Positions 1 to 9,932 of a stretch of DNA of 64,000 nt are shown in pieces. The notes below the pieces were generated by a model. The model did not search any database. It saw only the letters and a program-made list of their open reading frames with translations, and was not told the origin of the DNA. Position 1 is the stretch's first letter. The number at the start of each line of letters is the position of its first letter. Both the position numbers and the translations under genes were made by a program. The stretch is from Actinoplanes subtropicus (lineage in GTDB: Bacteria > Actinomycetota > Actinomycetes > Mycobacteriales > Micromonosporaceae), in the NCBI RefSeq assembly GCF_000721705.1, contig NZ_JOJL01000020.1, forward strand, positions 310,001 through 374,000, written 5' to 3'.

Positions 1-2
1 AG

Positions 3-1067
3 CAGGCCACCGCCCGGGTCCGGGCCTCGAACGAGGTGGTCAGCGCGTGGGAAAGCGTCTTCGTCGACCTCAGCGAGGAGGACGAGGCGCTGAACGCCTA
101 CTTGGCGACCGGGACCGAGCTGGACCGCACCGCGCTGCTCGCCGCGATCGGCTCGGCCGACCCGAATCTCAATTGGCTGGCCGGGAACAACGGGAATGAG
201 GAGGCCTTCCAGGTCGTCCAGATCCGCCGCGACTACGCGAGGTATGAGAACACGTTGCGCGCCGTCGTGACGGCGGGCGAGCAAAACCGGCAGGCCGAGG
301 TCGTCGCCAACGTCCAGCCGGCCGCGCTGGAGTTCGCCGGGCTGCGCCGCACCTCGGTCGCGAACGTCGAGCGCCAGCGCCGCGAGATCGAGGCTTACCT
401 GGCCGCGGTGGATGGGCGGAACCGGGCCCTGCGCTCCGCCGCCGTGGCGATCATCACCGTCGACCTCGGTACGTTCGCGCTGTGCGCAGCGATTCTGGTC
501 GGCTACCAGCGGCGAGTCGAGCGTGCCGCGGAGAACAGCCACCACCAGGCCACGCACGACGCGCTCACTGGGCTGGCCAACCGCGTGCTGTTTCACGACC
601 GGGCAGAACCGGCGCTACGCATAGCGGCCCGGACCCGCCAGCCGGTCGGCCTAGTTGCCCTCGATCTCAATGGCTTCAAGCAGGTCAACGACACCCTCGG
701 ACACCACAGCGGCGACCTGCTGCTGAAGCACGTGGCAGGCAGGCTGAACGAATGCATCCGCGAAACCGACACGATCGCCCGCCTCGGCGGCGACGAGTTC
801 GCAATCGTGCTGCCGAACGTCACCTCGGTAGCCGACGCAGCCGACGTGGCCCGGCGGGTCCTTGAATCCATCCGGCAACCGCTCCAGCTCGACGGGCAGC
901 CTGCGGAAGTGGGGGCCAGCATCGGCGTGGCCGTCTTCCCCGAGCACGGTGACGACCTCGAGGTACTGCTGCACCAGGCCGACGCCGCCATGTACGTCGC
1001 CAAGCGCGGGCGGCTCGGCGTCTGCATCGCGGCGAAACCCGCCGAACCCGTCGCCTCGGCCGCCTGA
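3..1067 (+). CDS. Membrane-anchored GGDEF diguanylate cyclase (5' end outside window)
   Basis: The frame is open from the left edge, so the N-terminus is missing; a GTG at 36 is only an internal candidate start. The visible protein has a helical, probably extracytoplasmic sensor part, one membrane segment (about nt 420-510) and a C-terminal GGDEF domain. The catalytic motif RLGGDEF is intact (nt 778-801). An RETD sequence five residues before it fits the RxxD product-inhibition site. The family makes cyclic di-GMP from two GTP. It is followed directly by a second, broken cyclic-di-GMP gene, so the two probably formed one signalling locus. The input sensed is unknown. Confidence 0.9.
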   Translation, partial: QATARVRASNEVVSAWESVFVDLSEEDEALNAYLATGTELDRTALLAAIGSADPNLNWLAGNNGNEEAFQVVQIRRDYARYENTLRAVVTAGEQNRQAEVVANVQPAALEFAGLRRTSVANVERQRREIEAYLAAVDGRNRALRSAAVAIITVDLGTFALCAAILVGYQRRVERAAENSHHQATHDALTGLANRVLFHDRAEPALRIAARTRQPVGLVALDLNGFKQVNDTLGHHSGDLLLKHVAGRLNECIRETDTIARLGGDEFAIVLPNVTSVADAADVARRVLESIRQPLQLDGQPAEVGASIGVAVFPEHGDDLEVLLHQADAAMYVAKRGRLGVCIAAKPAEPVASAA

Positions 1068-2966
1068 ATGGCAGGACACACTTCGATCCCCGGCCGGACT
1101 GCCGAACGAAAGAGCGTGCGCAATGTCCACGAGCCGGAGGCAATTAGTCGGACCTCGCCGGCGACGCCGGAGGAGACGGTGTTGCTGCTGGGTTCGCGGG
1201 TGCAATTGTTGGAACGGGTCCTTGCCGTGCAGCAAGCGGCGATGCGACGGGCGTCGTTGCAAGAGGTCTTCGACGCAGTGACGGCAGGCGCGCATGGATT
1301 GCTCGGCGACGAGATCGGCAGCCTGCGGCTTCGCGATCGAACCGACCCCAGCATGCTGCAACTGGCATCGGCCTACGGCATGCCGGACCGGGTGGCGTGG
1401 CAGTCGTGGCGCATGCCCCTCGACGGATGCGGCGCCGCGGGTCAGGCGATTCTCCGAGACGAGGTCGTGGTGATCAACTGCTACGACCACTCACTGAACG
1501 GTATCCAGGAGCTGGCCGAGAACGGCGTGCGCGCGGCGATGGCCGCACCCGTCAGGGACGGCGGCACGGCGATCGGCAGCCTGTCCGTGGCGTCCCGCCG
1601 GCCCGGACGGGGCCTACAGCACCACCGACCAGGCTATGCTGGCCACCTTCGCTGAACACGTCGGCCTGGCGATCGCCGACGCCCGCGCGATGGACGGCCT
1701 GGCACAAGGGTTCCGCGACCCGTTGACCGGCCTGGCGAGCCGGGCACTGTTCAACGACCGGCTGGCCCATGCTCTCGCGTGCGCGGAACGGGATCAGACC
1801 AGGACCTCGGTCCTGACAGTGGATCTCGACCGCTTCCAGGGCGTGAACGACTCCCTCGGCCACGCGGTCGGGGATAAGCTCCTTGCCGCCGTCGGCGAGC
1901 GGTTGCGTGGTTGCGTGCGGACGACCGACACGGTGGCCCGGCTCGGCGCCGACGAATTCGCGATGCTCCTGCACGACGTGGAACTGCGGGATCGGGCGGT
2001 CATCGTCGCCAGCCGGGTGCTGCAGGTCCTCCGCGAGGCATTCCCGATCAACGGCCGGGACGTCGTCATCGACGCGAGTATCGGCATCGCGTTCGGCGCC
2101 GTCGGCCAGCAGGACGCCGAGACGCTGCTGCAGTACGCCGATCTGGCGTTGCACACCGCGAAGAAGAAAGGCAAGGGCCGTTTCGAGGTCTTCGAGCCGG
2201 TCATGCACGCGACCCTGAAGAAGGGCGCCGACCTGGAGAGCGACCTGCGGCTGGCAGTCGACCGCGGCGAGTTCGTCCTGCGCTACCAGCCGATCGTCGC
2301 GCTCCACTCCAGCCGGGTCAGCGGCTTCGAGGCACTCGTCCGGTGGATGCATCCCAGCCCGGGATGGTACCGCCACTGGATTTCATCCCGCTCGCGGAGG
2401 AAACCGGCCTCATCGTGCCGATCGGAACCTGGGTGCTACGCGAGGCCTGCCGGCAGACCGCGGAGTGGAACCGCAGGCGGGCCGCAGCCGACCCGGTGTC
2501 GATCAGCGTCAACCTGTCCGCCCGCCAATTGCAGCAACCGCACCTGCCGGAGCTCGTCGCCGAAGTGCTAGCCAACACCGGCCTGACCGGCCCCTGTCTG
2601 ACCTTGGAGCTCACCGAGTCGCTACTGGTCGACGACGTTGAAACCACCGTCACCCGGCTGAAGGAGCTCAAGGCGCTTGGGGTCCGGCTGGCCATCGATG
2701 ACTTCGGCACCGGCTACTCGTCGCTGGCCTACCTGCGCCGGTTCCCGATCGACATCCTGAAGATCGACAAGCTGTTCGTCGACGCGGTCGCCACCGAGAC
2801 GCCCGAGTCCTCGCTCACCGGAGCGATCGTGCACCTGGCCCGGACCCTGCGTCTGTCCACCGTCGCCGAGGGCATCGAATCGCTGGAACAGTGCGGGCCG
2901 CTTCGCGACAGCGGCTGTCAACTCGGCCAGGGCTACTACTTCGCCAGACCGCGTACAACTTGGTGA
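1068..2966 (+). pseudogene. Broken GAF-GGDEF-EAL cyclic-di-GMP protein
   Basis: Three domains read in order but in changing frames. A GAF-like domain runs from 1068 to about 1608. The frame then shifts in a GGGG run (1609-1612) into a GGDEF domain, and shifts again near 2359-2360, where one base seems missing, into the EAL domain. The GGDEF motif is degenerate (GADEF), so this domain probably did not synthesise cyclic di-GMP, although an RTTD I-site-like motif remains. The EAL motif (FEALVRW) is present and the phosphodiesterase domain reads well to GQGYYFARP, then stops at 2966 about where foreign sequence begins. The two shifts could be sequencing errors, but the lost 3' end is a separate defect. 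Confidence 0.85.
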
Positions 2967-3090
2967 TCGTCTCCTGCACCAGGTCGTCGGCCTGGTCGTC
3001 GTCGCCGCACAGCAGGATGGCCAGGCGTCTCAGCGCGGGAATTCGCCCCGACGCGTACGCCAAATAGTCATGCTCTTGATCTTCGGTCAT
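2949..3090 (-). pseudogene. N-terminal stub of an ECF sigma factor (SigE-like)
   Basis: From an ATG at 3090 the minus strand encodes about 47 residues typical of region 2 of small actinobacterial ECF sigma factors: a YASGRIPALRRLAILLCGD-type helix, then ADDLVQETITKLYAVW. After that the resemblance stops and the strand runs antisense into the 3' end of the EAL gene. Regions 2.4 and 4 are absent, so no functional sigma factor can be made. The ATG overlaps the stop of a short upstream reading frame (ATGA), as in an operon. The call rests on motif recognition. Confidence 0.7.
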
Positions 3091-3221
3091 CGCCTCTCCC
3101 CGCCGATGTCCACCACTAGACGGAGAACGGCCTCGAAAGGTTGTACGGGTCCGATCTTCTGCCCGTTGACGTAGCCGGCGAGCGTGGTGACGCTATTACT
3201 TCCCGCGTACGCCTGCGGCAC
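3087..3221 (-). pseudogene. Short C-terminal-like fragment upstream of the sigma stub
   Basis: A 44-codon minus-strand frame from a GTG at 3221 ends in a TGA that overlaps the sigma-stub ATG by 4 bp. Its sequence (SVTTLAGYVNGQKIGPV and onward) looks like coding DNA, and a neighbouring frame upstream also looks coding (VATYYLLALSTT), which suggests a frameshifted gene tail. I do not recognise the family. The operon-style overlap is the main reason to list it. Confidence 0.25.
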
Positions 3222-3329
3222 CGCCCGCCCGTCGTCGACAGCGCGAGAAGGTAGTACGTCGCCACGCCGAGCGCCCGGGCGGCGATGCCGACCAGGCCCG
3301 ACGAGCCGGCGACCAGCCGGAGGCGACCC

Positions 3330-3518
3330 GGACTCGAAGTCGTCGCCGCCGAACTGGCCGCGGCCGGCGGCGACCAGGTCAAAGGCCTTGCCGGGTACGA
3401 GCGGCGGATGCGCCCGTTCGTCGCCCTCAACCAGGCACTGGCCACCGAGAACCCGGGCCGGGGCGCGTCGGAGGAGTCCGGCGAGCGCGCGAAGCGTGCC
3501 ATCTCCCTCGACGAGTGA
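3330..3518 (+). pseudogene. C-terminal remnant of an FAD-dependent monooxygenase
   Basis: The plus frame ending at 3518 reads ELAAAGGDQVKGLAGYERRM followed by RPFVALNQALATENPG. This is characteristic of the C-terminal helices of PHBH-type FAD-dependent monooxygenases. No Rossmann GxGxxG region or central domain lies upstream. The fragment sits 99 bp before the carboxymuconolactone decarboxylase/ECF41 pair. ECF41 sigma factors are typically linked to carboxymuconolactone decarboxylases, oxidoreductases or epimerases, so this may be the wreck of the oxidoreductase partner. Confidence 0.6.
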
Positions 3519-3616
3519 CCCGCCGGTTCGGTGTCACATGTGCCGGGCGGCCGGTGTCTCCATGGCGCGACGGTCCACCACCCGTCGACACAGCCATCGA
3601 CACAGGAGGCGACATC

Positions 3617-4204
3617 GTGCACACGACCCGGATTGCGCCGGCCGAGATCACCGGCGCGAAGGGAACGCTGATCAAGTGGATGATCGGGAAGAAGCTCGGC
3701 AAGGTGCCGACCGCGTTGGGCATCTACTGGCACCACCCCAGGGTGCTGTTCGCCACTTTCGGCCTGGGCGGCAAGCTGCAGAAGTGGGACGCCTGTGACG
3801 AGAGCCTGAAGTCGTTCGCCCACATGGCGGTCGCCTCGCTGGTCGGCTGCACCTGGTGCCTGGACTTCAACTACTTCGAGACCCGCAACAAGGGGCTCGA
3901 CGTGGAGAAGGCGCGGGAGATCCCGCGGTGGCGGGAGGCGGACGTCTTCACCGCGCTGGAGCGAGACGTTCTGGAGTACGCCGAGGCGATGAGCCAGACA
4001 CCGCCGACCGTGACCGACGACCTGGTGGACCGGCTGCACGCCCAGCTGGGACCGGCCGCCGTCGTCGAGCTCACCACGGTGATCGCCTTCGCGAACATGA
4101 GCACGCGCGGCAACGTGGCGCTCGGCATCGAGTCCGACGGCTTCGCCGCGGCGTGCGGCCTGAAGCCACTGGCCGAGCGGCCGCGAGTAGCGTCCGCCTC
4201 ATGA
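3617..4204 (+). CDS. Carboxymuconolactone decarboxylase family protein (AhpD-like)
   Basis: This 195-residue helical protein has a CxxC pair (GCTWC, about residues 77-80) in the context of AhpD/CMD-family thiol peroxidase-like proteins. I chose the GTG at 3617 because a strong AGGAGG lies at 3604-3609; an ATG further upstream (3515) has no such support. The stop overlaps the start of the sigma gene (ATGA), so the two are translationally coupled. Members next to ECF41 factors are the usual candidate targets of that sigma factor. The physiological substrate is unknown; a redox or peroxide-related role is inferred from the family. Confidence 0.88.
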   Translation: MHTTRIAPAEITGAKGTLIKWMIGKKLGKVPTALGIYWHHPRVLFATFGLGGKLQKWDACDESLKSFAHMAVASLVGCTWCLDFNYFETRNKGLDVEKAREIPRWREADVFTALERDVLEYAEAMSQTPPTVTDDLVDRLHAQLGPAAVVELTTVIAFANMSTRGNVALGIESDGFAAACGLKPLAERPRVASAS

Positions 4205-5079
4205 GCGAGGACCCCTTCATCGCCCACCGCAGCCTGCTGTTCACGGTCGCGTACGAGATGCTCGGCTCGGCGGCCGACGCCGAGGACGTGGTGCAGGAGA
4301 CCTGGTTGCGGTGGGCGGGGCTGGCCGAAGCGGAGCGCGGCGAGGTCCGGGAACCTCGGGCGTACCTCGTACGGATCGTGACCCGGCTCTGCCTCAACCG
4401 GCTGCGCACGCTCGCGCGCCGCCGCGAGGAGTACGTCGGCGAGTGGCTGCCCGAGCCGGTGCTGACCAGCCCGGACGTCGCCGAGGACGTCGAGCTCGCG
4501 GAAAGCGTGTCGATCGCCATGCTGGCGGTTCTCGAGACGCTGCTCCCGACCGAACGCGCGGTCTTCGTGCTCCGCGAGGTCTTCGACGTGCCGTACGACG
4601 AGATCGCCGCGGCCCTGGACAAGTCGCCGGCGGCGGTGCGCCAGATCGCCGCGCGGGCTCGCAAGCACGTGGCCGCCCGTCGGCCGCGGATGTCGGTGAG
4701 CCGCACCGAACAGCAGCGGGTGGTCGAGCGGTTCCTCGCCGCGATGACCACCGGCGACGTGCCCGGACTGCTCGAGGTGCTGGCCCCCGACGTGCTCGTC
4801 GTCGGCGACGGCGGCGGCCTGGCCCCGACAATCCCGAAGCCGGTACGCGGCGCCGCGAAGCTCGCCCCGGTGATGGCCCGCTTCGCCGAGCTCGTCCCCG
4901 GCGCCACGGCCTACATCGTCGACCTCAACGGCGGCATCGCGGCACGCATCGACCCCGGCGGCGAGAACGACACGGCCATCTCGTTCGTCATCGAGGACGG
5001 CCGGATCACCCAGATGTACGCGATGCGCAACCCCCGCAAACTCGAACGGCTGGACGAGGTCGCCGACCTGCGACGGTGA
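4201..5079 (+). CDS. ECF41-type RNA polymerase sigma factor with SnoaL-like C-terminal domain
   Basis: A 292-residue protein with sigma-70 region 2 (residues about 5-75, AEDVVQETWLRW), region 4 helix-turn-helix (about 105-165, YDEIAAALDKSPAAVRQIAA) and a C-terminal SnoaL/NTF2-like domain. The C-terminal domain carries DGGG (VVGDGGGLA) and a C-terminal NPRKL, close to the NPDKL motif of ECF41 factors. In this group the fused domain replaces an anti-sigma factor and tunes activity. The start overlaps the stop of the carboxymuconolactone decarboxylase gene, the genetic linkage expected for ECF41. Regulation of its neighbour is inferred from family precedent. Confidence 0.93.
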   Translation: MSEDPFIAHRSLLFTVAYEMLGSAADAEDVVQETWLRWAGLAEAERGEVREPRAYLVRIVTRLCLNRLRTLARRREEYVGEWLPEPVLTSPDVAEDVELAESVSIAMLAVLETLLPTERAVFVLREVFDVPYDEIAAALDKSPAAVRQIAARARKHVAARRPRMSVSRTEQQRVVERFLAAMTTGDVPGLLEVLAPDVLVVGDGGGLAPTIPKPVRGAAKLAPVMARFAELVPGATAYIVDLNGGIAARIDPGGENDTAISFVIEDGRITQMYAMRNPRKLERLDEVADLRR

Positions 5080-5095
5080 CTCACCCGGCGGTGGA

Positions 5096-5563
5096 TCAGC
5101 GGCCTCGGCGCAGCCTGCCCGCGGCGGCGACGGCGGCAAGCAGCAGAACCATCAGGCACACGCCGGTCGGCAAACCCCAGGCGACGTCGTACGGGTCACC
5201 GACCGGCCCGGTGCCGGCCCCCTGATCCTGCAGAACCCAGGCAAGCTGATGCGACCCGTCGCCCTCGGTGGCGTGGTCGCGGGCGATCTCGGACAGCCAT
5301 CCCCACCCTGCGACAGCGAGGGCCACGACGATGCCCGCCACCGTCCACCGGTTGCCGGGCCCCCGCCGGGCAAATGCCCAGCCGCCGACCACCGTCAGAC
5401 ACAGCAACACCGCAAGCCAGGAGAAATACGGACCGGTCCAGGCCGAAGCCGCGCCGCCGTCCACCCGCCGAGTCCACCACGGCGCAAAGCTCACGGCGGC
5501 AAGCAGAAACCCCAGCACGACCGCCGCGCCTCGTACGCGAGACAACGACGGACTATCCGGCAT
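5096..5563 (-). CDS. Small four-helix membrane protein, unknown function
   Basis: A protein of about 155 residues with four predicted membrane segments: near residues 12-32 (AAVVLGFLLAAVSFAPWW), 47-65, 75-95 and 128-148. A short basic tail (GRLRRGR) lies at the C-terminus. The start chosen is the ATG at 5563 (MPDSPSL), because upstream codons look non-coding. It is convergent with the ECF41 gene, with 16 bp between stops. I do not recognise a family; it resembles generic actinobacterial integral membrane proteins. Confidence 0.6.
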   Translation of the reverse strand: MPDSPSLSRVRGAAVVLGFLLAAVSFAPWWTRRVDGGAASAWTGPYFSWLAVLLCLTVVGGWAFARRGPGNRWTVAGIVVALAVAGWGWLSEIARDHATEGDGSHQLAWVLQDQGAGTGPVGDPYDVAWGLPTGVCLMVLLLAAVAAAGRLRRGR

Positions 5564-5760
5564 GACTCCATTATGGTCAGCGCCTGGACAGGTGTGACCG
5601 GCGTGCAGCCGACGGCGCAAATGGCTCCCGACAGTGCTGTTGTGCCCTATGGGGCGAGGGCGGAGGACCGCGCAAGCAAGCCAGCCGGATGCTCGGGCTA
5701 TCGATACGTTGGCTTGGCGGCCGTCGCGATAGAGTGCGCACGTCGAAGGAGGGCGTGAAG

Positions 5761-6561
5761 ATGGCGGCTCGCTGGCGCGTTGCGGCCGTCGGGCTTGCGG
5801 CCGTGGGCGCGGTTGCCATCGTCACCGTACTCCCGGCCTGGCTGCTCGCTGTCGACGTCGGCGCCGCGAAGATGGCCGCCATGACGCCCGTCGACCGCGC
5901 ATCGAGCGTCAATGCCATCCGCGGACAGATCTTGCAGGCGCTGGGTGCCATCGCTGTGTTGTCCGGCGCCGTCCTGGCCTGGCGCCAGCTGCAACACTCG
6001 GCCGCTGCCACCCGCGAGCAGCTCATGGTGCAGCGCGAGGGCCAACTGACCGATCGGTACACCAAGGCCGTCGAGCAACTTGCCCACACTGACACAACTG
6101 TGCGGATCGGCGGGATCTACGCCCTCGATCGCATCGCCCGCGAATCGGCCGACGACCGACCCAATATCGTCAACGTTCTCGCCGCCTACCTCCGATTCAC
6201 CTCTCCCTGGCCGCCCTCCGACGGGCAGACCGCCGCCGTCGACCTCCCTTTGCGGGTCCGCCGGCCCGACGCCCAGACGGCCCTGACAGTGCTTTGTCGC
6301 TGGAACTCGGCCGATCTCCATCCGACGGAGTGGTTGACCGCCGATCTCACCGGCACTGACCTGCGCCACGGCAACCTGGAGGGCGGCGTGCTGTGGCACA
6401 TCAGGTTCGCAGCCGCAAATCTCACCGGCGCCAATCTTCGCAATACAGATCTGCGAGGCACCGACTTCACCGAGGCCGTGTTGGACGGCGCTGACCTCCG
6501 TGGGGCGACGGCGGACGAAACGACATGGTGGCCCGACGGGTCACCGTTGAGCCATAGCTGA
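5761..6561 (+). CDS. Membrane-anchored pentapeptide-repeat protein
   Basis: A 266-residue protein with two N-terminal membrane helices (about 7-30 and 55-75), a linker with a RYTKAVEQL...RIGGIYALDRIA segment (about 100-140), and a C-terminal run of A(D/N)LxG pentapeptides (LTGTDLRHGNLEGG, NLTGANLRNTDLRGTDFTEA). The last folds as a right-handed quadrilateral beta helix. The ATG at 5761 follows GGAGG at suitable spacing. This architecture recurs in actinobacteria and is usually of unknown role; binding or scaffold functions are plausible. It stands alone between an unrelated minus-strand gene on each side. Confidence 0.85.
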   Translation: MAARWRVAAVGLAAVGAVAIVTVLPAWLLAVDVGAAKMAAMTPVDRASSVNAIRGQILQALGAIAVLSGAVLAWRQLQHSAAATREQLMVQREGQLTDRYTKAVEQLAHTDTTVRIGGIYALDRIARESADDRPNIVNVLAAYLRFTSPWPPSDGQTAAVDLPLRVRRPDAQTALTVLCRWNSADLHPTEWLTADLTGTDLRHGNLEGGVLWHIRFAAANLTGANLRNTDLRGTDFTEAVLDGADLRGATADETTWWPDGSPLSHS

Positions 6562-6686
6562 CCGCTACCCGTACCCGAAATGGGAACGGGCACTCGGCTG
6601 CTTCCGAAGCCACGGAGCTCGGGCGAAAGCGAGCGTGATCTCCATGTTCGACGCGCGCTCGTGCCGCTGCGACCAGCGCGCGGACG

Positions 6687-6893
6687 TCACTCAAGGTGAT
6701 CGCAATACGGATTGCACTTGCGGCCGAGTGAGTGATCAAGGTCCTGGAGAACGTGTCCGAGTCGCTCGGCCTCCTCGGCGGTCATCGGAGTGACGGGCGC
6801 GCCGGCCGCGACATGTTCCCCGAGCTCATACAGCACCGCGTACAGGTCTTCAGCGGTTGCCCGATCCAGCCGCAGGACAATGTCGCGTTCCAC
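6687..6893 (-). CDS. Small hypothetical protein (68 aa)
   Basis: A compact acidic protein starting MERDIVLRLDRATAEDLYAV with normal actinobacterial codon bias and two cysteines near the C-terminus (NPYCDH and RKC). It has no membrane segment or signal peptide. It is divergent from the LAL regulator at 7041, so the 147 bp between them should hold both promoters. I do not recognise the family. The composition, two amphipathic helices, would fit a small binding or accessory protein. Confidence 0.5.
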   Translation of the reverse strand: MERDIVLRLDRATAEDLYAVLYELGEHVAAGAPVTPMTAEEAERLGHVLQDLDHSLGRKCNPYCDHLE

Positions 6894-7040
6894 CCGGCAA
6901 CCTTACTTTCCATGCCGCTCCGCTGTTCCCGATCAAGCCGATGTCTCCGACGAGCGTGCGCTGCGTGCGGCGGTGGCCGCTTACCTGGGCGCTGGTGATG
7001 TGTGGAAGGTGCAGGCGCGTGGAGGCGCACAATACGGTGC

Positions 7041-9854
7041 ATGGGTCTGGCTGTGGTCGGGCGTGACCGGCAGCTTGCGGAGCTGAGTCGGCTGGTTGTC
7101 GAGGCTGCCGGCGGCAATAGTGCGCTGGCGGTGATGTCGGGTGAGGCCGGCATCGGCAAGACGACGATGTTGTCGTGCCTGGCGGAGTCGGCCAGAGGTG
7201 TCGGGATGCCGGTCTTGGCTGGGCGGGCCGCAGCGGATGAGGGCGCACCGGCGTTTTGGCCTTGGTTACGCGTGCTGGCGCAGGGGAACGAGCTGGGTCT
7301 GTCGCCGGGGTTGCTCGATCTCGGTGGTGGGCCGGCGGCGCAGGCTCGGTTTGTGGCGGTGGAGCGCACGGCGCGGGCGCTGGTTGCGGCCGCGGCGCCG
7401 GCCGGTCTGCTGGTCATGCTGGATGACCTGCAGTGGGCGGATGACGCGACGGTGCAGTTGCTGCGTCATGTGTGCGCCGAGTTGCCGGGCTCACGCTTGC
7501 TGGTGGCCGTAGCTACCCGGGACATGTCCCGGCTGGGATCGGTGTCGGCTCTGCCGATCGCCTGGACCCTGGAGTTGCCGCCGCTGACCGTGCAGGACAT
7601 CGACGTGTACGTGCGGTCGGTGGCCGAGCGGCGGGTGGATGGGTCCTGGCTGGCGTACGTGAGCCGGATGACCGGCGGGAACCCGCTTCTGGTCCGGGAG
7701 TTGGTGCGGACGCTGGTGGCTGAGGACCAGTTCGCCGGCTCGGCGGCGGCCCGGCCGGCGCCGGCGTCGGCGCGGTCGGTGGCGGGTGCCCGGCTCGAGC
7801 TGGTCAGTGACGGGTGCCGGTGGCTGCTGGGTGGGTGCAGCGTGCTCGGGGACGAGTTCGATGTGCCGCTGCTCGCGGCGGTGGCCGATCGGGGTGCTGA
7901 ACAGGTCGCCGATTGGCTGGCCGAAGCGGTGCGGGCCGGCGTGTTGGTCGAGGGCCCGGACGTTCCGACGGTGCGTTTCGCTCACGCTCTGGTCCGTCAG
8001 GCTCGGTATGACGGGTTGGTGCGTGCCGATCGGACCTGGTGGCATCGCCGTGCGGCCGATGTGCTGGAGGCCCGGCCGGGGTTGGCCGGCCACGCTGGTG
8101 AGGTGGCTCGGCATCGGATTCGGGCCGCCGAGGACGCCGAGAGCTGCCGGAAGGCGGTCATCGCCTGCTCGGCCGCGGCCGAGGCGGCCGGGCGGTCACT
8201 GGACTGTGCGGATGCCGCGCACTGGTACCGGAGGGCGGTCGAGCTGGTGGCCGGTGCCGAACTGGGCGCGGCCGAACACGCGGAGTTGCTTCTGGGTTTG
8301 GCCGAGGCCGAGTACGTCGAGGTTCAGGTGAGTCAGGCGCTGCGGCATTGCGTCACGGCCTCGGAACTCGGCGCCGGGCTCGGTCGTGCCGACCTCGTGG
8401 CGAGGGCCGCGCTGGTGGTACGTGGCATCGGCGGCGAACCGCCGAACCGCGTGGTCGCTCAGCTGTGCGCCCAGGCACTGGCGTTGCTGGATGATCGGGA
8501 CCGCGACCTGCGCGCGCGGGTGCTGGCCCAGCAGGCGCTGGCGCTCGCGGAGGCCACCGAGGAAGCGCCGGACGACGAGGCGCTACGGGACGTGGGGGCG
8601 CTGGCCGACCGCGCCATGGAGTTGGCGGAGCGCGGCAGCGATCCGACGGCGCTGGTCGACGCGTTGCACGCGCGGGAGAAGCTCATCGGCGGGCCGGCCG
8701 CCGGCGCCGAGCGGGTCGATCTGGGCGGACGGCTCCGTAGGATCGGCAGCGTCGCCGGGCGCCCCGACGCGGCGCTCTGGTCGCACCTGTGGCGCATCGA
8801 CGGGAATCTGCATCGCGGCATGGTGGCCGAAGCGGACGCCGAGATCGCCGGTCTGGCCAGTCTGGCCCGGCGGCTGGGTTGGCCGGTGGCCCGCTGGCAC
8901 CTGCTCAGAGCACAGGCCGCCCGGGCGATGCTGGCGGGCCGGTTCGCCGAGGCCGAGCAACTCGCCGTCGCCGGCCGGGAGCTGGCCGACCGGTGCGAGG
9001 ATCCCTCGATGTACGGCCAGTACATCGCCTACACCTTGGACATCCGCCGCAAGACCGGCCGGTTCGACGACGAGCCGGATCTGACTGCGTCGGCGCAGAC
9101 CAACCCGCGACCGATAGTGCTGGCGATCGCGGCCGAGTACCGGCTCACGGCCGGCGACGCCGACACCGCACGCGCCTTGTTCGCCCGCCTGGTACCGACA
9201 TTGGACACGCTGCCGATGAACATCCGCTGGTCGGCCATCGTGGCGATCGCCGGCGAGCTGGCCGCAGCCTTCGACGACATCGCCACCGCGACCCGATGCT
9301 ACCGGCGGCTGCTGCCGTACGAGAACGGCTACCTGGCCTCCAGCTATGGCTACCGCGGCGCGTACGCACGCATCCTCGGGATCCTGGCCGGCGCGGGCGG
9401 CGACCACGACACGGCGATCCGGCACCTGCAGAACGCCGAGGCGATGGAGCAACATGTCGGCGCCCCGGCCGAACGGGCGATGGCCCAGCTGGCCCACGCC
9501 CGAGTATTGCGGGCACGCGCGGGCCGCGGCGATCAGGAGCGCACGATCGCCCTGCTCGAACAGGCCGCCCGTACCGCGCGCCGGCTGGGCATGGCACCCA
9601 CCCTCACCGCGGCGACCACCCTGATCCATGAGATCACCGGCGTCTCCCCCGACGCGGCCGGCTCGCTGACCGCCCGGGAACGCCAGGTCGCGCTGCTGGT
9701 CGCCGACGGCCTGGCCAACCGGGCGATCGCGGAGCGGCTGGCGGTGTCCGAGCGGACCGTCGAGACGCATGTCCGAAACCTGCTGACGAAGCTCGGCCTG
9801 ACCAACCGGACCCAGGTCGCCGCCTGGACCCTACGTGCCGGTCTACGTAGCTGA
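7041..9854 (+). CDS. LAL-type LuxR regulator with AAA ATPase domain
   Basis: A 937-residue large ATP-binding LuxR regulator. Residues 34-42 are a Walker A motif (GEAGIGKTT); Walker B ([12 protein letters not shown]) is near 122-133. A long helical TPR-like middle follows, and the C-terminal LuxR helix-turn-helix ([20 protein letters not shown], then [13 protein letters not shown]) spans about 874-935. LAL proteins are usually activators of secondary-metabolite or sugar genes. The ATG at 7041 begins the conserved LVGRxxEL-like start ([11 protein letters not shown]); a GGAGG at 7021-7025 is somewhat distant. No obvious biosynthetic target is adjacent. Confidence 0.92.
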   Translation: MGLAVVGRDRQLAELSRLVVEAAGGNSALAVMSGEAGIGKTTMLSCLAESARGVGMPVLAGRAAADEGAPAFWPWLRVLAQGNELGLSPGLLDLGGGPAAQARFVAVERTARALVAAAAPAGLLVMLDDLQWADDATVQLLRHVCAELPGSRLLVAVATRDMSRLGSVSALPIAWTLELPPLTVQDIDVYVRSVAERRVDGSWLAYVSRMTGGNPLLVRELVRTLVAEDQFAGSAAARPAPASARSVAGARLELVSDGCRWLLGGCSVLGDEFDVPLLAAVADRGAEQVADWLAEAVRAGVLVEGPDVPTVRFAHALVRQARYDGLVRADRTWWHRRAADVLEARPGLAGHAGEVARHRIRAAEDAESCRKAVIACSAAAEAAGRSLDCADAAHWYRRAVELVAGAELGAAEHAELLLGLAEAEYVEVQVSQALRHCVTASELGAGLGRADLVARAALVVRGIGGEPPNRVVAQLCAQALALLDDRDRDLRARVLAQQALALAEATEEAPDDEALRDVGALADRAMELAERGSDPTALVDALHAREKLIGGPAAGAERVDLGGRLRRIGSVAGRPDAALWSHLWRIDGNLHRGMVAEADAEIAGLASLARRLGWPVARWHLLRAQAARAMLAGRFAEAEQLAVAGRELADRCEDPSMYGQYIAYTLDIRRKTGRFDDEPDLTASAQTNPRPIVLAIAAEYRLTAGDADTARALFARLVPTLDTLPMNIRWSAIVAIAGELAAAFDDIATATRCYRRLLPYENGYLASSYGYRGAYARILGILAGAGGDHDTAIRHLQNAEAMEQHVGAPAERAMAQLAHARVLRARAGRGDQERTIALLEQAARTARRLGMAPTLTAATTLIHEITGVSPDAAGSLTARERQVALLVADGLANRAIAERLAVSERTVETHVRNLLTKLGLTNRTQVAAWTLRAGLRS

Positions 9855-9932
9855 GCTCAGTACACCCACTGATGCCCCAACCACCCGGCCGAGCCCACCA
9901 TTGCCGGTACCAACGACCCGGAGGTGGGCATC

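Noticed and set aside
1337..1345. A GATCGAACC match to the tRNA T-loop region, as a possible attachment repeat
   Set aside because: It is only nine bases long, inside a coding domain, with no match on either side.
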